DNA of 64,000 nucleotides, from NCBI RefSeq assembly GCF_013342145.1, contig NZ_JABUQZ010000001.1, positions 2,294,001 to 2,358,000 of the forward strand. Direction: 5' to 3'. This DNA is from Haloterrigena gelatinilytica (GTDB lineage Archaea; Halobacteriota; Halobacteria; Halobacteriales; Natrialbaceae). Made by a program: the position numbers and the translations under genes. Below, piece by piece: positions 7,480 through 15,745 of the stretch (position 1 is its first letter; each line of letters starts with the position of its first letter). Under the pieces are notes generated by a model. The model was not told where the DNA came from and made no database searches. It was given only the letters and a program-made list of their open reading frames with translations.

Positions 7480-9012
7480 TTAGCTACTGAGGGGATTCAA
7501 TCGATCGACCGTCTCGGAGGAGGCATACCGTTCCCAGCCGCCGTACCGATCCGTAATCGGCCCTCGCGGGACGCTGAGGATCAGGATGAGCGCGCCGGCT
7601 ATGACGGCGTTAATCGCGGCGACCGTCGGGACGCCACTGAACAGCCACGGAGCGACGACGATCCAGACGGCGAGCGGAATATTGCAGAACCGAACGGCGC
7701 GAGCTGGTTCGCCCGTCGCGATCACGGTAAAGGAGACGACCAACGAACCGACCAAGTGGCTGCTGTCGGCCATGAGCCCCGTCGTCCCGAAGAGGGTCGG
7801 CGAGAGCATGAGCCAGACGCCGAGCGCCATCGCACCGAGCAGCGTCCACGGGACCGAGACGCCCCAGAACGGTTCGCCGATCGGAGAGTCGCCGATCGGC
7901 CGCGTTTCGCGTTCGTCGACACCGGCCTCGTCCTCGGGAATCGTGCCGCCCATCCAGAAGGCGGTCCAGAGGCTGTCGCCTCGGCGCATCAGTCGGACGA
8001 CGTACTGGCCCATCGCGACCACCTCGTCGACCGTCAGCGAGATCATCCACAGCATGCCGAAGGCCGAGAGGAGACAGAGGGTACACCACGTCCCGACCAT
8101 GATCGGCTGCATGATGACCAGCAGCACCTGCACGAAGCCCAGCGGGATCACGACGACGCCGAAGAAGGCGACCATCCACGGCATCGTCCGCCAGCGCCGG
8201 CGATCGCCCATGAATCCCATCAGGGCCTCGACCGAGTAGGCCACTGCGCCGAGGCCGGCGTCGGAGACCGGGAACGCCTTCGATACTCGGGACGTGAGGA
8301 CCCCCCTGGTTCCGGGATTGTACAGCGGATCCCAGACGCTCTCGATGTAGCCCAACTGAAAGGCGGCCATGTACCACGAGGCGAAGAAACCGAAGATTCC
8401 GAGCGCGATCAGCGGGGCGCGCTGTGCGCCCGTCGAGGGGTTGTACGACCAGCCAGGTGGGACGGTCGGGCCATCCATCTCCGAGCGCATCACGATGAGG
8501 ACCGTGAACGTGATCACCATGACACCGACGAGCGTGTTGTTGGCGTACGCCGCGGCCGTCGGCGCCGCGAATGCGATCGGCGAGAACACCAGCCAGAGGC
8601 CGACGAAGCCGTTAGCGTAGTTGGCGTAGCCGCTCTCCCGGTAGATCGTCAGTCCCGCGAGCGCGATAAGCACGAGTCCGGTAGCGACGGTACTCCACGT
8701 CATCAGCGCGCTCTCGTAGCTCAGCGCCGGGACGCTCGCGAGGAGCCAGACGCCCAGCGAGATGACGGCGTACTGGACCCACACCTCCTTCGTCGGGTGA
8801 GCGAGCATCATGTCTCCCGGCCGCATCGAGCCACCGTCGTCTCCGTCGTGATCCTCACCCCCGGTTCCGCCGCGTTCCTCGCCGGTATCGGTATCCCGGT
8901 CGCGATCCCCGTCGTTTTCACCGCCACCGTCGACACTCGAGCGGCGCTCTCGAGCGTCGGTCGTCGTGGCGTCCGGTTCTCCGTTCGAATCGTCGTGTCT
9001 GTCGTCGGTCAT
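7480..9012 (-). CDS. Vitamin K epoxide reductase-like / SPW-repeat fusion membrane protein
   Basis: A 510-residue polytopic protein with a 65-residue disordered acidic N-terminus. Residues about 75-180 form a four-helix SPW-like module (LVFSPIAF). Residues about 195-345 resemble a VKOR domain, with SKAFPVSDAGLGA and the redox motif WCTLC at 309-313. Residues about 380-490 form a second SPW-like module (LMLSPTLFG, VVAPWLFSG). VKOR proteins pass disulfide electrons to quinones. The loop cysteine pair that normally precedes the WCxxC site is absent here, so electron transfer to a thioredoxin partner may differ or be lost. It follows the GH15 gene after 15 bases and precedes the SDR gene. Confidence 0.85.
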   Translation of the reverse strand: MTDDRHDDSNGEPDATTTDARERRSSVDGGGENDGDRDRDTDTGEERGGTGGEDHDGDDGGSMRPGDMMLAHPTKEVWVQYAVISLGVWLLASVPALSYESALMTWSTVATGLVLIALAGLTIYRESGYANYANGFVGLWLVFSPIAFAAPTAAAYANNTLVGVMVITFTVLIVMRSEMDGPTVPPGWSYNPSTGAQRAPLIALGIFGFFASWYMAAFQLGYIESVWDPLYNPGTRGVLTSRVSKAFPVSDAGLGAVAYSVEALMGFMGDRRRWRTMPWMVAFFGVVVIPLGFVQVLLVIMQPIMVGTWCTLCLLSAFGMLWMISLTVDEVVAMGQYVVRLMRRGDSLWTAFWMGGTIPEDEAGVDERETRPIGDSPIGEPFWGVSVPWTLLGAMALGVWLMLSPTLFGTTGLMADSSHLVGSLVVSFTVIATGEPARAVRFCNIPLAVWIVVAPWLFSGVPTVAAINAVIAGALILILSVPRGPITDRYGGWERYASSETVDRLNPLSS

Positions 9013-9027
9013 TGATATGTTCGCCTC

Positions 9028-10926
9028 TCACTCGCGGTCGTTCGGCCGGCGGGCGATCGCCCCGGTCGAGCCGTCGTCCAGGAGCGACTCGTTGCGTTCG
9101 GGCGCTATCGACTCGCCACTCGAGTCGGCGGCGGCGAGGTAGAGCGCGCTGTTGAGCAGTCCGATGTGACTGTACGCCTGCGGGGTGTTCCCGCGCTGTT
9201 CACCGGAATCCGGATCGATCCCTTCCGCCAGCAATCCGAGCGGACTGGCGTGGTCGAGGATCGCCTCGAAACGCGCTCTCGCCTCGTCGATCCGTCCCGA
9301 GAGCGCCAGTGCACTCACGAGCCAGAACGAGCAGACGACGAAGGGACTCGCTTCGCCGGGGAGTCCGTCGTCACCCTCGTAGCGCCGGACGAGTCCGTCG
9401 TCAGTGGTCAGGCGCTCGATCGTCGCGTCGATCGTCCCCTGGACGCGAGCGTCGTCGGGCGGGAGGAATCCGACGATCGGGACGAGGAGATTCGACGCGT
9501 CGAGCACCTCCTCGTCGCCGAACGATCGCACGAAACTGTCCGCTTCCTCGCTGTATCCCCGCTCGAGGATCGCCCGGCGAACGTCGTCGCGGCACGTCCT
9601 CCAGCGCGCGATCGGCGCCGAAAGGTCGTCAGCCGTTTCGGCGAGTTCGATCCCCCGATCGAGGGCCGTCCAGCACATCACCTTCGAGTAGACGAACTGT
9701 TCGTAGTCCGATCGAACCTCCCAGATGCCGGCGTCGGGCTCGTCCCACCCCTCGCAGACGTAGTCGATGAGGTCCCGCATCACCGACCAATCGTCGTACG
9801 TCATCGGTTCGCCGTAGCGGATACTCTCGTAGATTGTGAGGATCAGTTCACCGTAGACGTCAAGCTGATGTTGGTTTTTGGCCGCGTTGCCGATACGAAC
9901 GGGGGCCGATCCCTCGTACCCGCTCAAGTGATCGAGGACCGTTTCGTCGGAGACCGCTTCGCCGTGGAGGCCGTAAACCGGCGGCACCGATTCGGGATCG
10001 TGGCCGCGACAGTGGTCGAGACAGAGTTCGAAGTACGAGCGGGCTTCCTCGAGATGACCGAGTTCGGACAGCACCCGGACCGTGAAGGCCGCGTCGCGGA
10101 TCCAGTTGAATCGATAGTCCCAGTTGCGGACGCCACCGAGGTCCTCGGGCAGCGACGTCGTCGGGGCCGCACACACCGCACCGCTCTCCCGGTGGAGGAG
10201 GAGTTTGAGGACGAGCGACGACCGGACCGCGAGGTCGTGCCACGGGCCGCCGACGGGGCAGTCGGTCCCGTCACAGTCGTGCGTCCACTCCCGCCAGTAC
10301 TCGACGGTATCGGCGAGCGTCTTCTGATGGCACGACGGCTCGTGTGGGACCGCCTCGCCGTAGCTCAGCACCAGCCAGCGCGTCTCGCCGGCCTCGAGCG
10401 TCACCGTCGCGTCAGCGGCATGGCCGTCGGCCGACGGCTCGAGTGGAACGTCGCTGGACACGATCACTCGCTTGTCGTCGTCGCCCGCAACGACACCTTC
10501 GTTCGTCAGTTCGACATCGGGTACGTCCCGCGCGTAGTCGAATCGCGGTTCGAACGCGACCGCGAGTTCGAGCGAACCGTCCTCGCAGCCCAGTTTCCGA
10601 TAGACGGTCGGTGATCGGTCGTCCGTCACGGATTCGGTCGCCTCGGCGACGGGCATGAAATCCGTCACCGTCGCGCTGCCGCCGGCGGTCCGAAACGTCG
10701 TCTCGAGGACGTTGGTTCGATCTCGATACTGCTGGACGGATTCGAACGACTGCGTCGGCCGCACGGCGAAGTGGCCGCCGCGGTCGGCATCGAGTATCGC
10801 GGCGAAGACGCTCGGCGACTCCACGTGCGGGAACGAACACCAGTCGATCGACCCGTCGCGACCGACTAACGCGACCGTGTTCCCGTCACCGATCGCACCG
10901 TACTCCTCGAGGGGTTTGTACTGCAT
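9028..10926 (-). CDS. Glycoside hydrolase family 15 (glucoamylase/trehalase-like)
   Basis: A 632-residue enzyme. The start chosen, MQYKPLEEYGAIGDGNTVALV, is the family's normal N-terminus; the frame is open 27 codons further. It has an N-terminal beta-sandwich (DGSIDWCSFPHV) and an alpha/alpha barrel with NWDYRFNWIRDAAFT and GWDEPDAGIWEVR, where the catalytic acid Glu lies. The late segment GNTPQAYSHIGLLNSAL matches the end of the catalytic barrel. Haloarchaeal relatives could hydrolyse trehalose or alpha-glucans; the substrate cannot be fixed from sequence. No signal peptide is seen, so it is cytoplasmic. It sits between two SPW proteins in an apparent operon. Confidence 0.92.
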   Translation of the reverse strand: MQYKPLEEYGAIGDGNTVALVGRDGSIDWCSFPHVESPSVFAAILDADRGGHFAVRPTQSFESVQQYRDRTNVLETTFRTAGGSATVTDFMPVAEATESVTDDRSPTVYRKLGCEDGSLELAVAFEPRFDYARDVPDVELTNEGVVAGDDDKRVIVSSDVPLEPSADGHAADATVTLEAGETRWLVLSYGEAVPHEPSCHQKTLADTVEYWREWTHDCDGTDCPVGGPWHDLAVRSSLVLKLLLHRESGAVCAAPTTSLPEDLGGVRNWDYRFNWIRDAAFTVRVLSELGHLEEARSYFELCLDHCRGHDPESVPPVYGLHGEAVSDETVLDHLSGYEGSAPVRIGNAAKNQHQLDVYGELILTIYESIRYGEPMTYDDWSVMRDLIDYVCEGWDEPDAGIWEVRSDYEQFVYSKVMCWTALDRGIELAETADDLSAPIARWRTCRDDVRRAILERGYSEEADSFVRSFGDEEVLDASNLLVPIVGFLPPDDARVQGTIDATIERLTTDDGLVRRYEGDDGLPGEASPFVVCSFWLVSALALSGRIDEARARFEAILDHASPLGLLAEGIDPDSGEQRGNTPQAYSHIGLLNSALYLAAADSSGESIAPERNESLLDDGSTGAIARRPNDRE

Positions 10927-11019
10927 GATTACTGTGAAGGTCGGATCGCCGCTACGATGCGCACGGACCGAGCGCCGATCGTCGATAACCCGTTCATCTC
11001 TCGTCACCGATCGTCTTTC

Positions 11020-11385
11020 CTATTGGGCAGTCGCTCGAAGGGCCGGCGCGCTGCCAGCGACGTACGCGTTGTAGCTCCCGAAACTCGCCACGAGCGTGCC
11101 CGAGACGACGTCGTTCCACAGCGCCAACTCCTCCAGACCGAGTACGAACGGCGCGACGACGAGCCAGAGTCCGAGGACCGCGACGAGACCTGCGCCAGTC
11201 GCGGTTATAGGTCGCCGGCTGGCTGCCCTGACGTAATTGTAGCCGGCGACGAGGACGACCGCAGTGCCGACGATGACGTCGTTCCAGCGACCGGCCGCTG
11301 ACGTGCCGAGGACGAACGGTGCCGCGATCAACCAGCAGCCGAGCACGCCGTTGCCGCCGACCGTCAATTTCGTCGTTACGTCCAT
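11020..11385 (-). CDS. SPW-repeat membrane protein
   Basis: A 121-residue protein with four hydrophobic helices arranged as two similar halves. Each half carries a variant of the SPW signature (WLIAAPFVLG near residue 18; WLVVAPFVLG near residue 75) followed by WND (RWNDVIVGT; LWNDVVSGT). SPW proteins are short membrane proteins of unknown function. The VKOR fusion two genes downstream carries the same type of module, which suggests that the cluster products meet in the membrane. Confidence 0.85.
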   Translation of the reverse strand: MDVTTKLTVGGNGVLGCWLIAAPFVLGTSAAGRWNDVIVGTAVVLVAGYNYVRAASRRPITATGAGLVAVLGLWLVVAPFVLGLEELALWNDVVSGTLVASFGSYNAYVAGSAPALRATAQ

Positions 11386-11457
11386 GATTCGGCGCTCGTG
11401 GTGGTCTGGATCGGGAGCGAGTTGCGCTCGGAGCCGCGAACCGAGTGAACGGCACTC

Positions 11458-11811
11458 TCAGGCCGACGCCATGTTTCGGCAGGTCTCCGCACAGTCGCGG
11501 AGGACGTCCGCACAGACCTGACAGTGCTCGGCGTCGTGTTGCTCGCACTCGTCGGCGCACTCCTCGCAGGCGTCGGCGGTGATCGCGGCGAGGTCCGAGC
11601 TGTAGCCGGAATTGCGGACCATGAACCGTGCATGCATGGTCGCCAGGTCGGCGACGTCCCGGCAGAGCCGCAGACACTCGGCCATCCCCTCGCCCTCGCC
11701 GGCGCATTCGTCGGCACACCACTCACAGGCTTGTGCGCATTCGAAGCAGCTGTCGATACACTCTTGCATCTCCTCGCTTTCGCTGACGTGGTCGATCTGG
11801 GTCAGTGCCAT
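11458..11811 (-). CDS. Four-helix-bundle copper-binding protein (Csp-like)
   Basis: A 117-residue cysteine-rich helical protein: CIDSCFECAQACEWCADEC near the N-terminus, CLRLC in the middle, CEECADECEQHDAEHCQVC and CAETC near the end. The spacing places cysteines inside a four-helix bundle, as in Csp copper-storage proteins (old name DUF326). It has no Tat signal, so it should be the cytosolic type. It may buffer Cu(I). The longer upstream frame lacks family similarity. It lies 72 bases ahead of the SPW gene on the same strand. Confidence 0.9.
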   Translation of the reverse strand: MALTQIDHVSESEEMQECIDSCFECAQACEWCADECAGEGEGMAECLRLCRDVADLATMHARFMVRNSGYSSDLAAITADACEECADECEQHDAEHCQVCADVLRDCAETCRNMASA

Positions 11812-11843
11812 TGCGATCGACCGGTCGGCGGCGATCAGTTTTG

Positions 11844-12056
11844 TTATCCACACCCCACGATGAACCGACCGAATGGTGAGGGGCGAAACACGCAGCGGAG
11901 AGCTCGGTACGGCCAATCGGTGAGGCCGGCTTCACGAATCATTACCATCCCATCGGGCAGAGAAACGGTTTCGTCAGCGGGTAGCCGAGGTCCTCCTCCT
12001 TTCACCTCGTAAATGACCTCGGGTCGTTTCTCCTCCTCGAACCAGTGAAATACCAT
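11844..12056 (-). CDS. Hypothetical 70-residue protein (uncertain)
   Basis: An ATG frame beginning MVFHWFEEEKRPEVIYEVKGGG, with a reasonable acidic first half. The second half (RALRCVFRPSPFGRF) does not look like haloarchaeal coding sequence. No domain is recognised. Downstream genes on the same strand encode the Csp and SPW proteins. It may be a real small gene with a shifted end or a spurious frame. Confidence 0.3.
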   Translation of the reverse strand: MVFHWFEEEKRPEVIYEVKGGGPRLPADETVSLPDGMVMIREAGLTDWPYRALRCVFRPSPFGRFIVGCG

Positions 12057-12094
12057 GCCACAGTTTAACGAAGACTGGAACTGTCGGTCGCGCT

Positions 12095-12415
12095 GTGGAA
12101 CACTCTATCATCCACCTCCTCGAGGTCCCCTTCGCGATCATTGCCAGCACCGGAGCAGGGGTGTTCGCGCTCTTGTCTTGGGGTCTCTTCCGGAACTCCC
12201 CCTTCGGGACGGCGATCGCTCTCCTTTCTCTCGTGATGGTCGCGTTGACGGTGTATCACACGATGCTTCTCATCACCGGACCAGATCTGTTGATCCTCCA
12301 CGTCCTCCGTAGCGCGGCGAACACGATCGTCGCGATATTCCTCGGCCTGCTAATACTCCGCCACCACCAACTTCGACAGAATCGGCCAGTCGGTGAGATA
12401 TCGTGGAAGGACTGA
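12095..12415 (+). CDS. Small membrane protein paired with a membrane winged-helix protein
   Basis: A 106-residue protein with a GTG start. It has about three hydrophobic helices (VPFAIIASTGAGVFALLSWGLF, TAIALLSLVMVALTVYHTMLLI, ILHVLRSAANTIVAIFLGLLILR) and a charged end. No catalytic motif is seen. Its last codons overlap the start of the next gene by 13 bases, so the two are translationally coupled and probably form a complex. It may be the sensory half of a membrane-bound regulator pair. I do not know the family. Confidence 0.75.
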   Translation: MEHSIIHLLEVPFAIIASTGAGVFALLSWGLFRNSPFGTAIALLSLVMVALTVYHTMLLITGPDLLILHVLRSAANTIVAIFLGLLILRHHQLRQNRPVGEISWKD

Positions 12416-12984
12416 CCCCCTTCGTCGAGTACAATCTACTGATCGGAGTCGTGGTCGCCCTCGAACTCCTCTACTTCCTCTCCCTCGAGGCCTCGGTGAC
12501 GGCGTACCGTCAATTCGTACTCGTTACTGTCGGCGGGTTAGTTCTCGCTGTGATCGGCGGACCAACCGCTGAACTGTTCGCACCGTCGCTCGTTCACTGG
12601 CTCCACGGGGCCGCTGCCCTCTTGGTCGTCTTCGGCCTCTACGATCCCGTAGCAAACGACATACGGACGGCTGAGTGGGCACAGGTGTTGCTGAGCGAAC
12701 CGGCCCGGATTCGCCAGCCAGCCGACTGGATGACGCCGATGGACGACGATATCTTGAGTACGTTTCACAGCGCCGATCTGATACTGACTCCGTCGATCGT
12801 CGCCTGCAACACCGGATTCAGTCGGAAGGAAGTGAACCGCCGGCTGATCGAACTGGACGAACACGGGCTCGTCGAGAAGGTCGAACGGGGGAAGTATCGA
12901 ATGACCCAACGCGGCGAGCGATACCTTCGAGGACAGCTCCGTACAGTTCCGACGACGAACGATGATACCGACGTCCGAAATTAG
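12403..12984 (+). CDS. Membrane-anchored winged-helix regulator
   Basis: A 193-residue protein with a GTG start inside the previous gene. Residues about 7-85 contain three hydrophobic helices (LLIGVVVALELLYFLSL, FVLVTVGGLVLAVIGG, ALLVVFGLYDPV). Residues about 105-185 form a winged helix typical of haloarchaeal MarR/PadR-like proteins (DDDILSTFHSADLILTPSIVACNTG, KEVNRRLIELDEHGLVEKVERGKYRMTQRG). The layout suggests a one-component regulator that reads a membrane signal directly. The target genes are unknown. Confidence 0.78.
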   Translation: MEGLTPFVEYNLLIGVVVALELLYFLSLEASVTAYRQFVLVTVGGLVLAVIGGPTAELFAPSLVHWLHGAAALLVVFGLYDPVANDIRTAEWAQVLLSEPARIRQPADWMTPMDDDILSTFHSADLILTPSIVACNTGFSRKEVNRRLIELDEHGLVEKVERGKYRMTQRGERYLRGQLRTVPTTNDDTDVRN

Positions 12985-13156
12985 CGAATGCAGCACAGCT
13001 AGACGGCCAGTCGTGCCGAATCAGGACGGTGTGAGGTGATGAGTAACGAAACGTGGACTGAGAAGTGATCAAACTGTTCTCGTGACTAAGAGTCGATTAT
13101 CGGATTCCCGTTTCTCGGATAAGTCATATCGATGAGTCGGAGCGTAATCTATGCTA

Positions 13157-13172
13157 TGTACCGTCAGGTACA
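13157..13172. promoter_or_regulatory. Short perfect inverted repeat
   Basis: TGTACC and GGTACA arms flank a GTCA spacer. It lies in the 221-base gene-free stretch before the minus-strand gene ending at 13206, downstream of that gene's stop codon. It could be a protein site or a small hairpin. The evidence is only symmetry. Confidence 0.25.
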
Positions 13173-13205
13173 CCGCTGCTTTCGGTCGCTCACGCGCTCT
13201 CTCTG

Positions 13206-13613
13206 TTACGAATCTATGTGGGTAACGAAGTCGGACGTCAGCTGTTGCTGGGTCCGGAGTCCGGTCTGGAACCGCTGGACGATCTCTGACTGGTGTTCCG
13301 GACACGCTATCGGGACGATGGCTCCGTCCCGAACCCGTATCAGGGGATAGGAGGTGTTGTACGGCGCGAGGCGGCAGCTGGGACACGAGAGACCGCCGGC
13401 CGGTCGATGATGGACGATCTCGGCCGTATCGTCGGTACTCAACTCACAGATCGAGGAAAACTGCTCGAGATGGTCGTCGCAGCCGAGAAGGGGGATCGTG
13501 AGTCTCTCGAGGAGGAGAAAGGACACCGTCTGCTGGCCGCCGGATCGGACGGCAGACCGCCACACATCACACTGGATAGTCGACAGCGGCTGCTGGACAT
13601 CTGGTGATGACAT
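13206..13613 (-). CDS. Hypothetical protein with a CxxC/CPxH metal site
   Basis: A 135-residue protein I do not recognise. The first half is mixed (TVSFLLLERLTIPLLGCDDHLEQF, ICELSTDD). The middle carries LSCPSCRLAPYNTSYPLIRVRDGAIVPIACPEHQ, where CPSC and CPEH are well placed to bind zinc. The C-terminal helix (IVQRFQTGLRTQQQL) may pair subunits. A similar pattern occurs in small haloarchaeal proteins of unknown role. Its start overlaps the start of the divergently transcribed Usp fragment by 10 bases, which is unusual. Confidence 0.65.
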   Translation of the reverse strand: MSSPDVQQPLSTIQCDVWRSAVRSGGQQTVSFLLLERLTIPLLGCDDHLEQFSSICELSTDDTAEIVHHRPAGGLSCPSCRLAPYNTSYPLIRVRDGAIVPIACPEHQSEIVQRFQTGLRTQQQLTSDFVTHIDS

Positions 13614-13954
13614 CGTGTTTATACGTGATCGATCCCGCCGACTTCCACGGTGCTGCCACGATGGAAGCGACTGTCCCGGCGACCTACGACGCGCTTCGGG
13701 AGCAACAGGAAGATACCACGGATCAGATACTCTCGGACGCCGAAGACCGAGCCGAGAGGGTGAACGGAATCGTCGATACGGAACGGATGGTCGGATCGCC
13801 CGCCCGCTCTATCGTCGAATTCGCGGATGGGCACGACATCGATCACATCGTCATCGGAACGCACGGGCGGACCGGGACGAGTCGCGTTCTGTTGGGAAGC
13901 GTCGCCGAAGCGGTTACGCGTCGCGCTCCGGTACCGGTCACGGTCGTTCGCTGA
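13604..13954 (+). CDS. N-terminally truncated universal stress protein
   Basis: A 116-residue frame with GTG then ATG starts. It begins at the second strand of the Usp fold (CLYVIDPADFHGAATME) and lacks the first 30 or so residues with the VPTDGS ATP loop. The rest is intact: helix LREQQEDTTDQILSDAEDRAERV, then IVIGTHGRTGTSRVLLGSVAEAVTRRAPVPVTVV with the G-x2-G-x9-G-S motif. Without strand one and the ATP loop it is unlikely to fold as a normal Usp. It may be a pseudogene left by a rearrangement next to the divergent gene. Confidence 0.65.
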   Translation: MMTSCLYVIDPADFHGAATMEATVPATYDALREQQEDTTDQILSDAEDRAERVNGIVDTERMVGSPARSIVEFADGHDIDHIVIGTHGRTGTSRVLLGSVAEAVTRRAPVPVTVVR

Positions 13955-14009
13955 CCCGCGGCGAAGATACTGATGACTGACTCGTTCGCAACGGGCTGGA
14001 CCGGTCGAG

Positions 14010-14192
14010 CTACTCGCCAGCTTCTTCTGACGGGTACTCTCCCAGATCGATCGATTGATAGACCTCGGACCGCAGTTCGGACGCTCTGTCCTCGGTGAGC
14101 AGGTCCCCGTCCTCGAGCGCGTCGATCAGTTCGGCGATCGTATCGCAGAGGATCTCGGGATTATCGAGGCCGGTCGTCTCATCGTTGGCCAT
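14010..14192 (-). CDS. Small acidic hypothetical protein
   Basis: A 60-residue protein (MANDETTGLDNPEILCDTI, LIDALEDGDLLTEDRASEL, YQSIDLGEYPSEE). Composition and length resemble short haloarchaeal helical proteins, and the frame uses typical codons. No known fold is visible. It lies 86 bases downstream of the integrase pseudogene on the same strand and could belong to the integrated element. Confidence 0.55.
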   Translation of the reverse strand: MANDETTGLDNPEILCDTIAELIDALEDGDLLTEDRASELRSEVYQSIDLGEYPSEEAGE

Positions 14193-14278
14193 ACACGATT
14201 GTGATCACCGAGGGTATTCAGCGAGCGGTATGCAAACGCGTGGTCGACGCAGTAGCGTAACGGCGGCCGAAGGGTCGA

Positions 14279-15388
14279 TCAGCCCATCCGCTCGAGTGCC
14301 GCCTTTCGTTCCTCGATCGGCACTCGATCGTACCGCAGCGTAGATTTGATCGATCGATAGCGCAACTGCGCTGCGGCTGCCTTCACCGTCAATTCCTTCG
14401 CCATGTACGTCCCGACGCTGTGGCGCATCGAGTACCACGTCAAGTCGCGGTCCTCCACCGCGATTCCGGCCTCTGCACAGATCTCTCGAAACATTCGGTT
14501 CAGTGATCCGGTCGAATACGGATTTTCGAATCTGGTGAGCCAGAGTTGTTCGGTGTCCTCGTATTTCTCCCGGCAGCTCCGTTCTTCGAGCCACCGCTCG
14601 ACTGCCATCACCGTTCGCTCCGACAAGCTACACCGCCAGTGTTCCGTGTTCTTCGCCGAATCCTCCTTCGGAATCCGTACCACGCTGTTCGACGCGTCTA
14701 TCCACGACGTCGTCGCTCACCGCACTTCGATCGGACGCAGCCCGACGTCCAGTGTCGTCCACAGTAGCGACGGTATCTTCCAGCTGTTCGCGGCTTCCCA
14801 GTCGTCTACTGTTACGTCGTCCTTCGACTTGCCCAATCGCTGTGCGAGGTACCGCCGCCAGCGCTCGCGCTCGTCCGGCGTGACGGCGTCGTAGTCGGGA
14901 ATACCTCTATATTCGAGCGCGGCCTCTCGGACGCGCTCCCGTTCGTCACGCGTGAGGAAATCGCGCGGGTTGTGTAGCGATCGCGATGCAAACGATAGGT
15001 TCGGCTCCCATTCGACTGCGCTGCCGAACTCGTGTCGTTTCCACTTGAACAACGTCTGTGCCGCTTTCTGACAGCAGTGTCTGTAGCTTTGGGAGTAATC
15101 CGTCTCCGCTAGTTCCTGTATCCATGCATTCGCGTGCGTAGGGGTGATGTTCTCCGTGTATCGGTTCTCTGCCTGCCACGTTTTTCGGTAAAGCGTGTCG
15201 AGCCGGTATGCTCGTTGACGAGTCGTCGAGTGGGCGTAGCCGATCGATCGCTTCGGATCTTTTCCCTCGGAGAGCATCCAGTCGACGAGCTTGCTCCGGT
15301 GGTCTCGGTAGGAGACGCGCTGTCGAGGGTTGAGGTATTTCGCTGACGGTTCGGGTACGAGGACGATGTTTTCGGTTTCTTCACTCAT
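14279..15388 (-). pseudogene. Tyrosine recombinase/phage-type integrase with in-frame TGA
   Basis: A single frame of 369 sense codons is split by TGA at 14717-14719. The upstream 223 residues hold a SAM-like core-binding domain (WMLSEGKDPKRSIGYA, YRHCCQKAAQTLFKWKRHEF) and the first catalytic Arg in TTLDVGLRPIEVR. After the TGA the same frame continues ATTSWIDASNSVVRIPKEDSA, then WYSMRHSVGTYM (second Arg and His) and the Tyr nucleophile in LRYDRVP. A CGA to TGA change is the simplest explanation. Unless it is suppressed, the protein is dead. It is read away from tRNA-Gly, about 155 bases past the tRNA 3' end, as expected for an element that integrated at a tRNA gene. Confidence 0.85.
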
Positions 15389-15541
15389 AGATCGATGGAC
15401 CGTGTCCTGTCTACGTGAGGAAACCCGGAAGCAACGAACTACGTCTCGATCAGTTTCGCGTGAACCCTGTTCGTGGGTCGCTGGCTTACTGCACTAAGAT
15501 AATCTTCGCTCGAACCGGCGTACCGACGCGGAGAACGAGGA

Positions 15542-15612
15542 TGCGCGGACCGGGATTTGAACCCGGGCCATGAGCTTGGAAGGCTCAGGTCCTACCACTA
15601 GACCATCCGCGC
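15542..15612 (-). tRNA. tRNA-Gly (anticodon TCC)
   Basis: A 71-base cloverleaf. The acceptor arms GCGCGGA and TCCGCGC pair, with discriminator A and no encoded CCA. The D arm is GTC/GAC, and the anticodon stem TGAGC/GCTCA has loop CTTCCAA. The T arm is CCGGG-TTCAAAT-CCCGG. It would read GGA and, with wobble, GGG codons. The decayed integrase lies just beyond its 3' end, so the tRNA 3' half is the likely attachment site. Confidence 0.96.
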
Positions 15613-15745
15613 GCAGTCCTCTGTTTTCGCCCGGGATTTATGACTCTTCCTTTTTCCTCGCGTCGGCGTGAGTGAGTCTGACACGAATCGAGCCTTCTGA
15701 CTTCATCTAATTCCGCGTGAAAAAATAGCCGCCGTCGGTACTCGA

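Noticed and set aside
9166-10614. 482-codon plus-strand frame over the GH15 gene
   Set aside because: Antisense shadow of GC-rich codons; GH15 motifs are on the other strand.
13069-13386. 105-codon minus-strand frame
   Set aside because: Overlaps the better supported 135-residue gene in another frame and has Arg/Pro-rich shadow composition.
14717-14719. Selenocysteine or stop readthrough at the integrase TGA
   Set aside because: No sign of a selenocysteine element was looked for successfully, haloarchaea are not known to me to use Sec, and the aligned residue would be Arg; a nonsense mutation is simpler.
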